A DNA stretch of 64,000 nt from an uncultured Eubacteriales bacterium (GTDB taxonomy: Bacteria > Bacillota > Clostridia > Peptostreptococcales > Anaerovoracaceae): assembly GCA_900315895.1 (NCBI GenBank), contig ONAY01000001.1, forward strand, positions 1 to 64,000, given 5' to 3'. Below the pieces are notes generated by a model. The model was not told the DNA's origin and searched no databases. It was given only the letters and a program-made list of their open reading frames with translations. Numbering within the stretch: position 1 is the first letter of the stretch; every line of letters starts with the position of its first letter. Positions 8,452 through 15,542 of this stretch are shown in pieces. The translations under genes and the position numbers were made by a program.

Positions 8452-8739
8452 ATGATGGATATCAAGCATTCTCACTTTCATTCTCCTGAGGAGAAGAAAA
8501 AACAGCTCAACCGCATCTCTAAGGCCATCGGCCACCTTCAGCACGTGAAGGTGATGATGGAAAACGACGAGGACTGCGCGGATGTTTTGATGCAGCTGAC
8601 GGCGGTCAATGCGGCCCTTAAGAACCTGGGCAAGGAGATCATCAACGAGCACATGACTCACTGCATCGTTCACGCCATCGAGGACGGCGACATGAAGGAG
8701 GTTGAAGAATTCCGGGAGGCCATCAAAAAATTCATATGA
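8452..8739 (+). CDS. CsoR/RcnR-family metal sensor, InrS-like nickel-type ligand set
   Basis: A 95-residue all-helical repressor of the CsoR/RcnR/FrmR family. The start is ATG 8452 or the adjacent ATG 8455. The ligand fingerprint is a His-rich N-terminus (H6, H8, H10), then C42, H67 and C71, with the spacing 25 and 29 typical of the family. C-H-C alone is shared with copper sensors. The extra N-terminal His gives the H-C-H-C set known from the nickel sensor InrS, whereas RcnR has H-C-H-H. With nickel chaperones upstream and a nickel/cobalt ECF transporter downstream, nickel sensing is most likely. It would release DNA on binding metal. Confidence 0.85.
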   Translation: MMDIKHSHFHSPEEKKKQLNRISKAIGHLQHVKVMMENDEDCADVLMQLTAVNAALKNLGKEIINEHMTHCIVHAIEDGDMKEVEEFREAIKKFI

Positions 8740-8751
8740 TCCATAACCCCC

Positions 8752-8781
8752 CTCCCCGCTTGTGGGCGGGGGGATTTTTTT
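8752..8781 (+). terminator. Intrinsic terminator between sensor and transporter genes
   Basis: A G+C-rich hairpin (arms 8752-8759 and 8766-8773, one G-U pair) is followed by seven Ts. It separates the hyp/DUF5692/sensor transcript from the nickel transporter operon. Partial read-through is possible because no clear promoter is seen before 8830. Confidence 0.85.
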
Positions 8782-8829
8782 ATACAATTGTGCCAATAAA
8801 AGTAGGATTTATTAGGAGAGGAGCGGCAC

Positions 8830-9870
8830 ATGCATATCCCTGAAAACTATCTTTCGCCGTCGACCTGCGCTGTGATGACAGCGGCGGCCGTACCGGTCTG
8901 GGTACATTCCGTCAAAAAAATAAAAGAGGTTCTCCCCAAGGAAAAGATAGCCATGATAGGGGTGGGGGCCGCCTTTTCGTTTCTCGGCATGATGTTCAAT
9001 GTGCCTCTGGTGGGAGGAACCACCGGTCACGCAGTAGGTGGAACTCTGATTGCTCTTCTGTTCGGGCCGGAGGCGGCATGCCTGGGTGTGTCCATCGCGC
9101 TTCTCTTGCAGGCGGTGCTCTTCGGTGACGGCGGGATCTTGGCCTTCGGGGCAAACTGCTTCAACATGGCCTTCGTTTTGCCCTTCGTGGGCTACGGCGT
9201 GTACAGCCTTATTATGAAGGGTGCTTCGGCAGGGTCGAAGCCGGGCAGGGCATATTTGGCTGCGGCCGTTGGATCATACGTTGGCATATGCTGCGCGGCG
9301 CTGTGCTGCGCGATAGAATTCGGCATCCAGCCAATGCTGTTCCACGATGCGGCGGGGAATGCTCTCTACTGTCCATATGATCTCAGCATCGCAATTCCTG
9401 CCATGATGATCCCTCACATGGCGGTTGCAGGAGTAGTCGAGGCGGCATTCACCGTGGCGATATATGCCTTCGTGAGAAAGACCGCTCCCGACATGACCTA
9501 TGAAGCTATCAGGGGTCAGCTTCCCGTAAGGGAGGAGGGCAGGAAGGGTCACTTCCCGGTGTATGCTCTGGTTGCGGTGCTCATCGCTGCGGTACCTCTG
9601 GGACTCCTGGCTACCGGCACGGCCTGGGGAGAGTGGGGCGCAGATGAGATCGCCGAGATCGCTGAGACAGGAAGCCCTCTTGGGTATACTCCTCAGGGAA
9701 TGGCGGATGGTTTCTCTCTGGATGTTCTCATGCCGGATTACACCTTTGGTGAGATGAGCGAGGTGGCGGCGTACATACTGTCCGCCGTGATCGGTGCGGC
9801 TCTTTTGATAATAATCTTTAAACTCATATCAATTCCTCTGAAAGGAAAGAATGTGGCCAATGCTTCCTGA
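8830..9870 (+). CDS. ECF nickel/cobalt transporter substrate-capture protein (CbiM/NikM with fused N-like tail)
   Basis: A 346-residue membrane protein. Residues 1-215 are the S-component CbiM/NikM: an N-terminal MHIPENYLSP, whose His2 helps coordinate the metal, and the GGTTGHAVGG segment with the second conserved His. Residues about 240-340 (two membrane segments flanking an extracytoplasmic loop) match the small auxiliary N subunit, so this is an M-N fusion. It captures Ni(II) or Co(II) from outside. It overlaps cbiQ by 20 bp and is followed by cbiO, a complete ECF set. Context with HypA/HypB favours nickel over cobalt. No cobalamin synthesis gene is nearby. Confidence 0.88.
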   Translation: MHIPENYLSPSTCAVMTAAAVPVWVHSVKKIKEVLPKEKIAMIGVGAAFSFLGMMFNVPLVGGTTGHAVGGTLIALLFGPEAACLGVSIALLLQAVLFGDGGILAFGANCFNMAFVLPFVGYGVYSLIMKGASAGSKPGRAYLAAAVGSYVGICCAALCCAIEFGIQPMLFHDAAGNALYCPYDLSIAIPAMMIPHMAVAGVVEAAFTVAIYAFVRKTAPDMTYEAIRGQLPVREEGRKGHFPVYALVAVLIAAVPLGLLATGTAWGEWGADEIAEIAETGSPLGYTPQGMADGFSLDVLMPDYTFGEMSEVAAYILSAVIGAALLIIIFKLISIPLKGKNVANAS

Positions 9871-10573
9871 CTGGATGACAAAAACTGAAGAATATGTGCC
9901 GCCTCATGATGGCGGCGCTTTTTACTATAAGACTCTAAAAAGACTGGGCGGTGTGCTGTCCAGACTTAAGGCGGAAAGCGGCCGGGAGGGGAAGCGGAGT
10001 CTTCCAGCCTGGCTGAAGCTGGTGGTGCTTCTTTTGTACGTACTGTTTCTGTCCCTATCACGGGACAGGCTGATCACCATGGGCTTCGTGGCTTCAGGTC
10101 TTTTGGTGCTGGCCATGATGCCTCCCAAGGATATATGGTCGGTGCTGAAGCCGGGATTTTTTGCGGCGGGGCTGTCGGCGGTGCTCTTCCTGCCTAAGGT
10201 GATCATGGATCCGGGGAGTTTCATGAACAGCCTGACCGTGGTGGTGAAGGTGCTGATGAGCGTCATCGCGGTGGGGATCTTCAACAGGAGGACTCAGTGG
10301 AATCATGTAACCGGGGCCCTCAGGAAGTTCCATGTTCCTGGGGTGGTGATATTCATGATCGATATCACTTTCAGGTTCATAGTGCTTCTGGGGAATCTGA
10401 TGACGGAGATGCTGACTGCGCTCCAGCTCAGGTCCGTGGGGCGCAACCGGAGGAAGTACGATTCCGTGGGCGGCATCATGGGCACAGTGTTCGTGCGTGG
10501 CGCTGAGATGAACCGGGAGATGTACGAGGCCATGCAGTGCAGGGGTTTTACCGATGATTACAGGGGACTGTAG
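9851..10573 (+). CDS. cbiQ: ECF transporter transmembrane coupling protein CbiQ
   Basis: A 240-residue protein with about five hydrophobic segments, matching the CbiQ/EcfT T-component that couples substrate capture to ATP hydrolysis. The start at ATG 9851 lies inside the end of the nikMN gene, preceded by AAAGGAAAG. The C-terminal half has the family's Ala-Arg-type coupling region (LQLRSVGRNRR and a later AMQCRGFTD), which docks on the ATPase. Its stop codon directly abuts the ATG of cbiO, indicating translational coupling. Confidence 0.85.
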   Translation: MWPMLPDWMTKTEEYVPPHDGGAFYYKTLKRLGGVLSRLKAESGREGKRSLPAWLKLVVLLLYVLFLSLSRDRLITMGFVASGLLVLAMMPPKDIWSVLKPGFFAAGLSAVLFLPKVIMDPGSFMNSLTVVVKVLMSVIAVGIFNRRTQWNHVTGALRKFHVPGVVIFMIDITFRFIVLLGNLMTEMLTALQLRSVGRNRRKYDSVGGIMGTVFVRGAEMNREMYEAMQCRGFTDDYRGL

Positions 10574-11227
10574 ATGAAGATAATAGAACTTAAGGATGTA
10601 TATTTTGAATATGACAGGGAAGAGGGGCCGGTGCTCAGGGGCTTCAGCCTTGATGTGGACGCGGGAGACGCGTTGATCCTTCAGGGCGACAACGGCTCCG
10701 GCAAGACCACTGTGCTTCGGGTGGTGAACGGCTTGTCGTTCCCGGGGCAGGGGTCGTACCTGTTCAGAGGGGAGGCCGTGACCGGGGACTACCTGAAGGA
10801 CAATGGCAGGGCCAAAAGATTCCACAAGGCCATCGGGTATCTTTTCCAGAATCCTGACACCATGCTGTTCAACACCACGGTCTACGACGAGATCGCCTTC
10901 GGACCCAGGCAGATGGGGCTCACGGATGAAGAGGTGGACAGGAGGGTGCAGGACCTGCTGGGGCTTTTCGAGCTTCGGGACATCAGGGACAGGGTCCCCT
11001 ATCACCTGAGCGGCGGTCAGAAAAAATGGGTGGCCCTGGCTTCTGTCATGGCTCTGGACCCGGAGGTGATCACTCTGGACGAGCCCTTCGCCGGGCTGGA
11101 CGAAAGGCGGGCTGCGTGGCTCATGGAGTTCCTGAAGGAACTGAAGGCTGCGGGGCGGACCCTGATAATCGCGACCCACAGGGAGGGGATCGCCGAGGAA
11201 TTGGGTGGAAGAATTCGAGTTTTGTAG
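10574..11227 (+). CDS. cbiO: ECF nickel/cobalt transporter ATPase CbiO
   Basis: A 217-residue ABC ATPase that powers the M-Q complex. Visible motifs are Walker A GDNGSGKTT, Q-loop LFQNPD, signature LSGGQKK, Walker B VITLDEPFAGLD and H-loop ATHR. It is shorter than many CbiO/EcfA proteins (about 270 residues): it ends soon after the H-loop and lacks the usual C-terminal extension. The start codon touches the cbiQ stop. The downstream 53-bp repeat array and terminator mark the operon end. Confidence 0.9.
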   Translation: MKIIELKDVYFEYDREEGPVLRGFSLDVDAGDALILQGDNGSGKTTVLRVVNGLSFPGQGSYLFRGEAVTGDYLKDNGRAKRFHKAIGYLFQNPDTMLFNTTVYDEIAFGPRQMGLTDEEVDRRVQDLLGLFELRDIRDRVPYHLSGGQKKWVALASVMALDPEVITLDEPFAGLDERRAAWLMEFLKELKAAGRTLIIATHREGIAEELGGRIRVL

Positions 11228-11281
11228 ATTTGGGACGCTGAGAGGGCATGATAATGGGTTGAAAATTGGGGACTGCTAAGA

Positions 11282-11396
11282 TTTGACCCAGTTGATGGCT
11301 GGAACATTGGGTCAAAAAATGGGAATCACCCAAATCTGACCCACCTGCAAGCAAAAAAACTGGGTCAGAATATGCAAAACACCCAAATCTGACCCA
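11282..11396. repeat. 53-bp tandem array of hairpin units
   Basis: TGACCCA occurs at 11284, 11337 and 11390, and its complement TGGGTCA at 11308 and 11361. Each unit is therefore a 7-bp arm, 17-bp loop, 7-bp arm and 22-bp link, with a 53-bp period. The arms extend to 9 bp in both complete units. The two extra pairs differ between units in a compensatory way (TT with AA in one, TC with GA in the other), which supports a real hairpin in RNA or DNA. The array lies between cbiO and its terminator. Confidence 0.8.
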
Positions 11397-11439
11397 TCCA
11401 GATGGGCTCACCGAAATATTGGGAGGATTATAGATTGAG

Positions 11440-11467
11440 AAGGGAAGCCTTAAAGGCTTCCCTTTTT
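11440..11467 (+). terminator. Intrinsic terminator of the nickel transporter operon
   Basis: An 11-bp perfect stem (11440-11450 with 11454-11464), a 3-nt loop and a T-run. Confidence 0.9.
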
Positions 11468-11535
11468 GCTGATAAGTGGTATATTGCTGACTCAAGTATG
11501 ATATAATACAAAAAAATATTCAAAGGAGGTTGGTC

Positions 11536-12003
11536 ATGGCTAAGAAGTGTATTTTTTGCGGTGAAGAGTTTGGTACATTCAGTGGAAAGAAACTAACTGT
11601 AGGCTATGACTCCGAGGACGTGTGCCCTGCGTGTTTTGAGAAATATTGCGATTTGGGAGAGGCAGAACTGGCCGAGAAGATCCTTGCCACAGGCAGGGCA
11701 AGGCACTCGCAGACCATAAGAGAGTATCTGACTGAACAGAGGGCCAAGGAAGAGGCGGCTCAGGAGAGGGCCAGGAAGCGGGAGGAGAAGTTCATGGAAA
11801 TGCATCCCGAGATGGGTAAGTGCCCGAAGTGTAGCAATCCGATGCTCCGCTACGGACCTGTCCAGCTCAAACTGGGGGAGGAAACTTTTTTGTTCAGCGA
11901 CTGGAACAGACTGATGTCAGGGGCGCTGACCGTGACCCTGGCCAGGTGTAAGGAGTGCGGGTATACGGAGTTCTACACTCCTGAAGAAAATGAGCTTGTG
12001 TAG
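11536..12003 (+). CDS. Zinc-ribbon hypothetical protein
   Basis: A 155-residue protein starting at ATG 11536, with AAAGGAGG 6 bp upstream. The in-frame TTG at 11530 overlaps that site and is less likely. The N-terminus has CxxC (CIFC) and a second CxxC (CPAC) about 25 residues later. A charged helical segment follows (about residues 50-90). The C-terminal half has CPKC and CKEC pairs about 45 residues apart, as in nucleic-acid-binding zinc ribbons. This suggests two zinc-binding modules joined by a helix. No named family is recognised. A TATAAT at 11502-11507 may be its -10 box. Confidence 0.7.
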   Translation: MAKKCIFCGEEFGTFSGKKLTVGYDSEDVCPACFEKYCDLGEAELAEKILATGRARHSQTIREYLTEQRAKEEAAQERARKREEKFMEMHPEMGKCPKCSNPMLRYGPVQLKLGEETFLFSDWNRLMSGALTVTLARCKECGYTEFYTPEENELV

Positions 12004-12045
12004 TCATTCCGACTGGCTTTTGATAAAGGTATGAAAGGTGAAATA

Positions 12046-13053
12046 ATGAATGAATTGATTGAGACTCAGGACAACGGCAGGGTAGTGTACAGGATGGAGA
12101 ATGACCGCCTCAGGGTGATGTTGTCAAATCTGGGCTGCCAGCTTTTGTCCATTGAGATGAAGGATGAGGACGGCAGTTACCACGATGTGATCCTCCGCCC
12201 AAAGGACCCCGAGCATCCTGAAAAGGACAGCTCCTACATGGGCGCAGTGGTGGGCAGGATCGCCAACAGGATCGCAGGCGGCAGGTTCACCCTGAACGGG
12301 GTGGAGTACACCCTGGCCACAAACAACGGCAGGAACCACCTTCACGGTGGAAATGTGGGCTTCAACTGCAGGTTATTCTCTCATCAGGCGGAGGAGGACG
12401 GGATTCTGTTCTCCTACGATTCGCCTCACATGGAGGAGGGCTACCCCGGAAATCTCCACGTGGAAGTAAAGTATGTTCTGACGGGAGATTGCCTGGGAAT
12501 ACAGTATTCTGGGTCAAGCGATCAGGACACCATCCTGAATCTGACCAATCATATGTATTTCAATCTGGCCGGAGGCGGCAGCATATTAGGGGATAAGCTT
12601 CAGGTAAAGTCGGATCATTACATGCCGGTGGACGATGAGTGCTTGGTGACGGGGGAATTCATGGAATCACATGGCACGATCTTCGATTTCAATGAAGCAT
12701 CGGTAATAGGCGATAAGATGGACCGGGCAGCTCAACAGATCCGAAACGCCCAGGGATACGACCACGCCTTCGTTTTGTCGGCTGATCGTGACCAGATCGT
12801 GCTTAGCGATGAGGCTGCCGGCCGGCAGCTCACCGTATCCACGGACCTTCCCATGGTGCATGTCTACACCGGAAACGTGCTGCCCCAGGGGGCGGCCGGG
12901 CCGGACGGCAGCCATTATGGAGTAAACGAGGGGATCTGCCTGGAGACCGAGCTTTGCCCGGACTCCATAAATGTAGAAAAAGAGCCCTCGGTGATCCTCC
13001 GTGCAGGAGAAAAGTTCCATTCGGAGACGTATTATAGGTTTAGTAAGATTTGA
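12046..13053 (+). CDS. galM: Aldose 1-epimerase (galactose mutarotase)
   Basis: Interconverts the alpha and beta anomers of galactose or glucose in the cytoplasm. The start is set at ATG 12046 because AAAGGTG lies 6 bp upstream. An in-frame ATG at 12031 has no good site. The 335-residue length fits the family. Visible are the substrate-binding NGRNHLHGG segment, the catalytic His in LTNHMYFNL and the catalytic-base Glu region ICLETE near the C-terminus. No other sugar genes adjoin it. It is followed by a 54-bp repeat array and a convergent terminator. Confidence 0.9.
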   Translation: MNELIETQDNGRVVYRMENDRLRVMLSNLGCQLLSIEMKDEDGSYHDVILRPKDPEHPEKDSSYMGAVVGRIANRIAGGRFTLNGVEYTLATNNGRNHLHGGNVGFNCRLFSHQAEEDGILFSYDSPHMEEGYPGNLHVEVKYVLTGDCLGIQYSGSSDQDTILNLTNHMYFNLAGGGSILGDKLQVKSDHYMPVDDECLVTGEFMESHGTIFDFNEASVIGDKMDRAAQQIRNAQGYDHAFVLSADRDQIVLSDEAAGRQLTVSTDLPMVHVYTGNVLPQGAAGPDGSHYGVNEGICLETELCPDSINVEKEPSVILRAGEKFHSETYYRFSKI

Positions 13054-13082
13054 TTTTGTGGTTGCGGCCGAGGGAATTTGGT

Positions 13083-13275
13083 TTTTCCTCAGACGCAAAC
13101 GGAGGAAATGGGGGATTGCGTCCTAGTGATTTTGGATTTTCCTCAGACGCAAATGGAGGAAATGGGGGATTGCGTCCTAGTGGTTTTGGATTTTCCTCAG
13201 ACGCAAATGGAGAAAATGGGGGATTGCGTCCTAGTGGTTTTGGATTTTCCTCAGACGCAACCAGTGGTTTTTGGA
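13083..13275. repeat. 54-bp tandem array of hairpin units
   Basis: Units begin at 13083, 13137, 13191 and 13245, exactly 54 bp apart; the last is shortened. Each full unit contains GACGCAA, a 17-bp loop and TTGCGTC, then a 23-bp link. Frames run through on both strands because 54 is divisible by three, but nothing else suggests translation. It sits just after galM. The arm and loop lengths equal those of the 53-bp array at 11282-11396, although the sequences differ. Confidence 0.85.
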
Positions 13276-13321
13276 CAATGTAGCCTGCACCCCGGCAAAA
13301 GCCCCACATCCCACGCAACAA

Positions 13322-13353
13322 AAAACAGCTCCCGCCCAAGCGAGAGCTGTTTT
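13322..13353. terminator. Bidirectional terminator between galM and the HIRAN gene
   Basis: A 10-bp stem (13322-13331 with 13344-13353) ends in TTTT on the plus strand and AAAA on its left side. It can therefore serve both the plus-strand galM transcript and the minus-strand HIRAN gene. Confidence 0.75.
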
Positions 13354-13395
13354 AAGGTTAATGGTCAAGTCCGCCCAGGAGATGCTTCCGAAACT

Positions 13396-13704
13396 TTAGC
13401 CCTCCAACAGGCCCTCTGCCACATAGCAGAGCACACCCTGCGGGAGCACGTAGAGCACGGTGCCCTTAGCTGTATCTCCAATTTTGTCGTAAAGGCGGCC
13501 GGCACTGTAGCTGTCGCCGCACACGGTGTACGGGCTGTTTGCCACGTAGCCCACTTGACCAAGTCCCCCAAGAATCACCTTGATGGCCTCCTTGTCGTAT
13601 TCGTTGTCAGGCTCTTTTTCCAGATCCACGGACATTCCCGACTCAAAAAACTCCTGCCCGTAGCGATGGTTGGTTCCGGTAATTGTGAAATAGATCTTAT
13701 CCAT
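13396..13704 (-). CDS. Stand-alone HIRAN domain protein
   Basis: A 102-residue protein on the minus strand, with GGAGGTCAAAA just upstream of its ATG. The pattern ITGT, then LEKEPDNEYDKEAIKV, then QVGYVANS is characteristic of the HIRAN domain, a small beta-rich fold that in HLTF/Rad5-type proteins binds DNA ends or damaged DNA. Here it is the entire protein. A role in DNA damage recognition is inferred from the family only. It shares a terminator with galM and lies downstream of the WYL regulator on the same strand. Confidence 0.8.
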   Translation of the reverse strand: MDKIYFTITGTNHRYGQEFFESGMSVDLEKEPDNEYDKEAIKVILGGLGQVGYVANSPYTVCGDSYSAGRLYDKIGDTAKGTVLYVLPQGVLCYVAEGLLEG

Positions 13705-13794
13705 TTTTGACCTCCTTCGGTACTTTCCTTTACCTTACGATATCATTATATAAAACGATAAGTCCAAAAAATCACCCTCCAACCCCCGCCGGCG

Positions 13795-13829
13795 CAAAAA
13801 ATCCGCCCCCGGGGTTCACTCCCGGGGGC
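13795..13829 (-). terminator. Terminator of the WYL regulator gene
   Basis: A 9-bp stem of G and C (13805-13813 with 13821-13829), followed on the minus strand by a run of Ts (A-run at 13795-13800 on the plus strand). Confidence 0.85.
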
Positions 13830-13853
13830 AACATTATCATAGTGAGCTCTTTC

Positions 13854-14858
13854 CTATACTCCGTACTGGTTCCGGAGTCTTTGTATCTCGGCTTTCATCT
13901 GATTCACTACCTTGTCGGGGCTGACGATCCTGATGCCGTCGCCCACAGCCATGACCCAGCCCAAGAATTGGTTGGAGAGGGTGACATTCACTGCCACCTG
14001 GAAGTGTTCATCGTCCACAGGGATAATGAAGACGTCTTTTCCGAAACGGTCGATGATGATGCCTGCCATGTCGTTTCTGGCTTCCAGGATCACCTTGGTC
14101 TCTTCGCCGCCGTACATGCCAAAGAGGCTTGTGGAGTAGCGGGCCATGTCGAATTTTTTGAACTGGTCCTGGCCAAGGCGCATATCGCGGGTGAGCTCGA
14201 TGTTGAGCATTTTGTCCACGCGGTAATGCTTGATCTTGTCGTCATCTGCATCGTAGGCCACCAGGTAGTAGTTTTCGTCGTCCCACATGAGGGCCCAGGG
14301 GCTGACCTGGTACCAGGCGCCGTCTTTTCTCAGTTCCATCTCCTTCTTCACGTTCCACTGGAAGTACTGGAAGCGGATCTGGCAGCCTGCGCCGATGGCT
14401 TCGTGGAGGCGGTCCACATTGTAGTAGATGCTTTCATTCATGGCCTTGATGCGGCCGGAGATCACCACCTGGCGGTGGAGTTTTTTGCCCTCGTATCGGG
14501 AGACCAGGGATTCCAGTTTTTTGATGAGTTCGGCGGACTTTTTGTCGGTGATGAATTTGGCCGACTGGACGGAGTCCACCAAAAGCTTCAGCTCCGGCAG
14601 CTCGAAGTCGCGGCTTCCCAGGTTGTAGTACCACTCGTGGCTGGATTTGTTGGAGATGATGTCCAGACCGAATTCGCGGAGTTCGTCGAAGTCCGCGTAG
14701 AGTGTTTTGCGGTTGGCGTTGACGCCGTAGGATTCCAGGCGGGAGATGATCTCCTTGATGGTCAGGGGATGCTGGTCGTCGGTCTCCTCAGTGAAGATCT
14801 TGACCAGGTAGAGCATTTTGAGCTTTTGGTTGTCGCCTTTTCGTTCCTTGGTTGACAT
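13854..14858 (-). CDS. WYL domain transcriptional regulator
   Basis: A 334-residue regulator. The start is placed at the ATG at 14858, preceded by AAGGAGGCCACC; a longer reading to 14927 has no such site. The N-terminus (about 1-80) is a DeoR-like winged helix (LTIKEIISRLES, then a recognition helix near RKTLYADFDEL). The central WYL domain (about 155-240) includes IRFQYFQWN and a Tyr/Leu region around ENYYLVAYD. A C-terminal WCX region (about 255-334) follows. WYL domains sense nucleic acid or nucleotide ligands and often control stress or defence genes. It is transcribed away from 14.9 kb. A truncated relative lies at 25692-26219. Confidence 0.88.
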   Translation of the reverse strand: MSTKERKGDNQKLKMLYLVKIFTEETDDQHPLTIKEIISRLESYGVNANRKTLYADFDELREFGLDIISNKSSHEWYYNLGSRDFELPELKLLVDSVQSAKFITDKKSAELIKKLESLVSRYEGKKLHRQVVISGRIKAMNESIYYNVDRLHEAIGAGCQIRFQYFQWNVKKEMELRKDGAWYQVSPWALMWDDENYYLVAYDADDDKIKHYRVDKMLNIELTRDMRLGQDQFKKFDMARYSTSLFGMYGGEETKVILEARNDMAGIIIDRFGKDVFIIPVDDEHFQVAVNVTLSNQFLGWVMAVGDGIRIVSPDKVVNQMKAEIQRLRNQYGV

Positions 14859-14961
14859 GGTGGCCTCCTTGGTTTGGATCGAGCAAAACTTACAGTATAA
14901 GTATAGCACATTTTTTTGAAAAGACATAGTAAAAGTCCCAAAAAACGCCCTCCAGCCATGC

Positions 14962-15155
14962 TATACTACTATCATAAGGGGTATTTATCTCGGGATTTAT
15001 CCTGTAGGCCGCACTCGTGGCGCAGCCCGCTTAAGGGGAGCCGCTCACGCACCTGCCAGGCAGGCACTATCAGACAACAAAAGGGGTAGCAAACCAATAT
15101 CTAAACATACCAATTCATACCAAAACAGCCTCTTTCGGGAGGCTGTTTTGGTGTA
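14962..15155 (+). ncRNA. Candidate structured RNA of unknown class
   Basis: Between two divergently oriented genes there is a G+C-rich stretch with no credible frame. A TATACT at 14962-14967 could be a -10 box, though no good -35 is seen. The span ends in a perfect 13-bp hairpin (15120-15132 with 15139-15151). Several short self-complementary pieces are visible (for example CCTGCC-A-GGCAGG near 15052). The sequence does not match tmRNA, SRP RNA, RNase P RNA or 6S RNA as far as can be recognised. It could also be the leader of the NifX-like gene. Confidence 0.3.
15120..15151 (+). terminator. Strong hairpin, probable terminator
   Basis: A 13-bp perfect stem with a 6-nt loop. It lacks a long T-run afterwards, having TTTT inside the descending arm. 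It sits immediately before the NifX-like remnant and would end any RNA from 14970. Confidence 0.6.
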
Positions 15156-15519
15156 CGTGGTCCGAAGGGAGGTTGCCATTTCCTGCAAAAAGTACTATCA
15201 TATCTCTCGGTTGTCTTTACCTGCCGGAGCGGACCACAGGCCATATAGCGCAGGGCACGGTGCTCTGGCCGGATTCCTCAGTGTGGCGGAGGTGGATACT
15301 CTGATTTGCGGAGGCATCGGGCCCGGAGCCAGATATGCGCTGGAAGACATGGGTATCAGGCTTCTGCCCGGAGTCATGGGCAACGCAGACGACGTGGTAA
15401 GATCCTATCTTGAGGGGACGCTCTCCTACGATCCGAATGCGGCCTGCCACCACCACGATCACGAGGCAGGACATGACTGCCACCATGGTCAGGGCTGCGG
15501 CGACCACAAATGCAACTAG
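15148..15519 (+). pseudogene. NifX/NifB-type (dinitrogenase FeMo-cofactor-like) protein, N-terminus lost
   Basis: The C-terminal part is typical of the small NifX/NifB-like family: GHGALAGFL, LICGGIGPGARYAL, then a valley of AxAxxVxxYLEGTL and a His/Cys-rich metal-binding tail (HHHDH, CHHG, CGDHKC). The first beta strands are missing or replaced: only about 25 residues precede GHGAL instead of the usual 45-50. The good ribosome binding site (GGGAGG at about 15167-15172) is followed by an ATT codon at 15178 where ATG would be expected. Either the gene starts at ATT or it is a decaying copy. It lies directly before the SPL radical SAM gene, a pairing often seen in Clostridia. Confidence 0.6.
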
Positions 15520-15542
15520 TTGACAGCCAAGGAGAAAGAGAT

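Noticed and set aside
10094..11179. A 361-codon minus-strand frame opposite cbiQ and cbiO
   Set aside because: The sense genes carry complete ABC and T-component motifs. The antisense frame is His/Pro/Arg-rich and featureless.
11282..11396. CRISPR array at the TGACCCA repeats
   Set aside because: The repeats are only 7-9 bp, alternate in orientation and have no unique spacers or cas genes nearby.
13040..13339. A 99-codon minus-strand frame with an 18-residue repeat across the 54-bp array
   Set aside because: The repeat length is divisible by three, so several frames stay open by construction. There is no ribosome binding site and the frame overlaps galM and a terminator. It is a DNA repeat, not a protein.
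13707..14855. A 382-codon plus-strand frame opposite the WYL regulator
   Set aside because: It is the antisense of the WYL gene, rich in Val, His and Asp as expected for a shadow frame, and has no start site. The minus-strand gene has clear domain patterns.
14962..15155. 6S RNA, SRP RNA, tmRNA or RNase P RNA
   Set aside because: None of the conserved sequence blocks I know for these RNAs can be found in the stretch, so it is left as an unidentified candidate.
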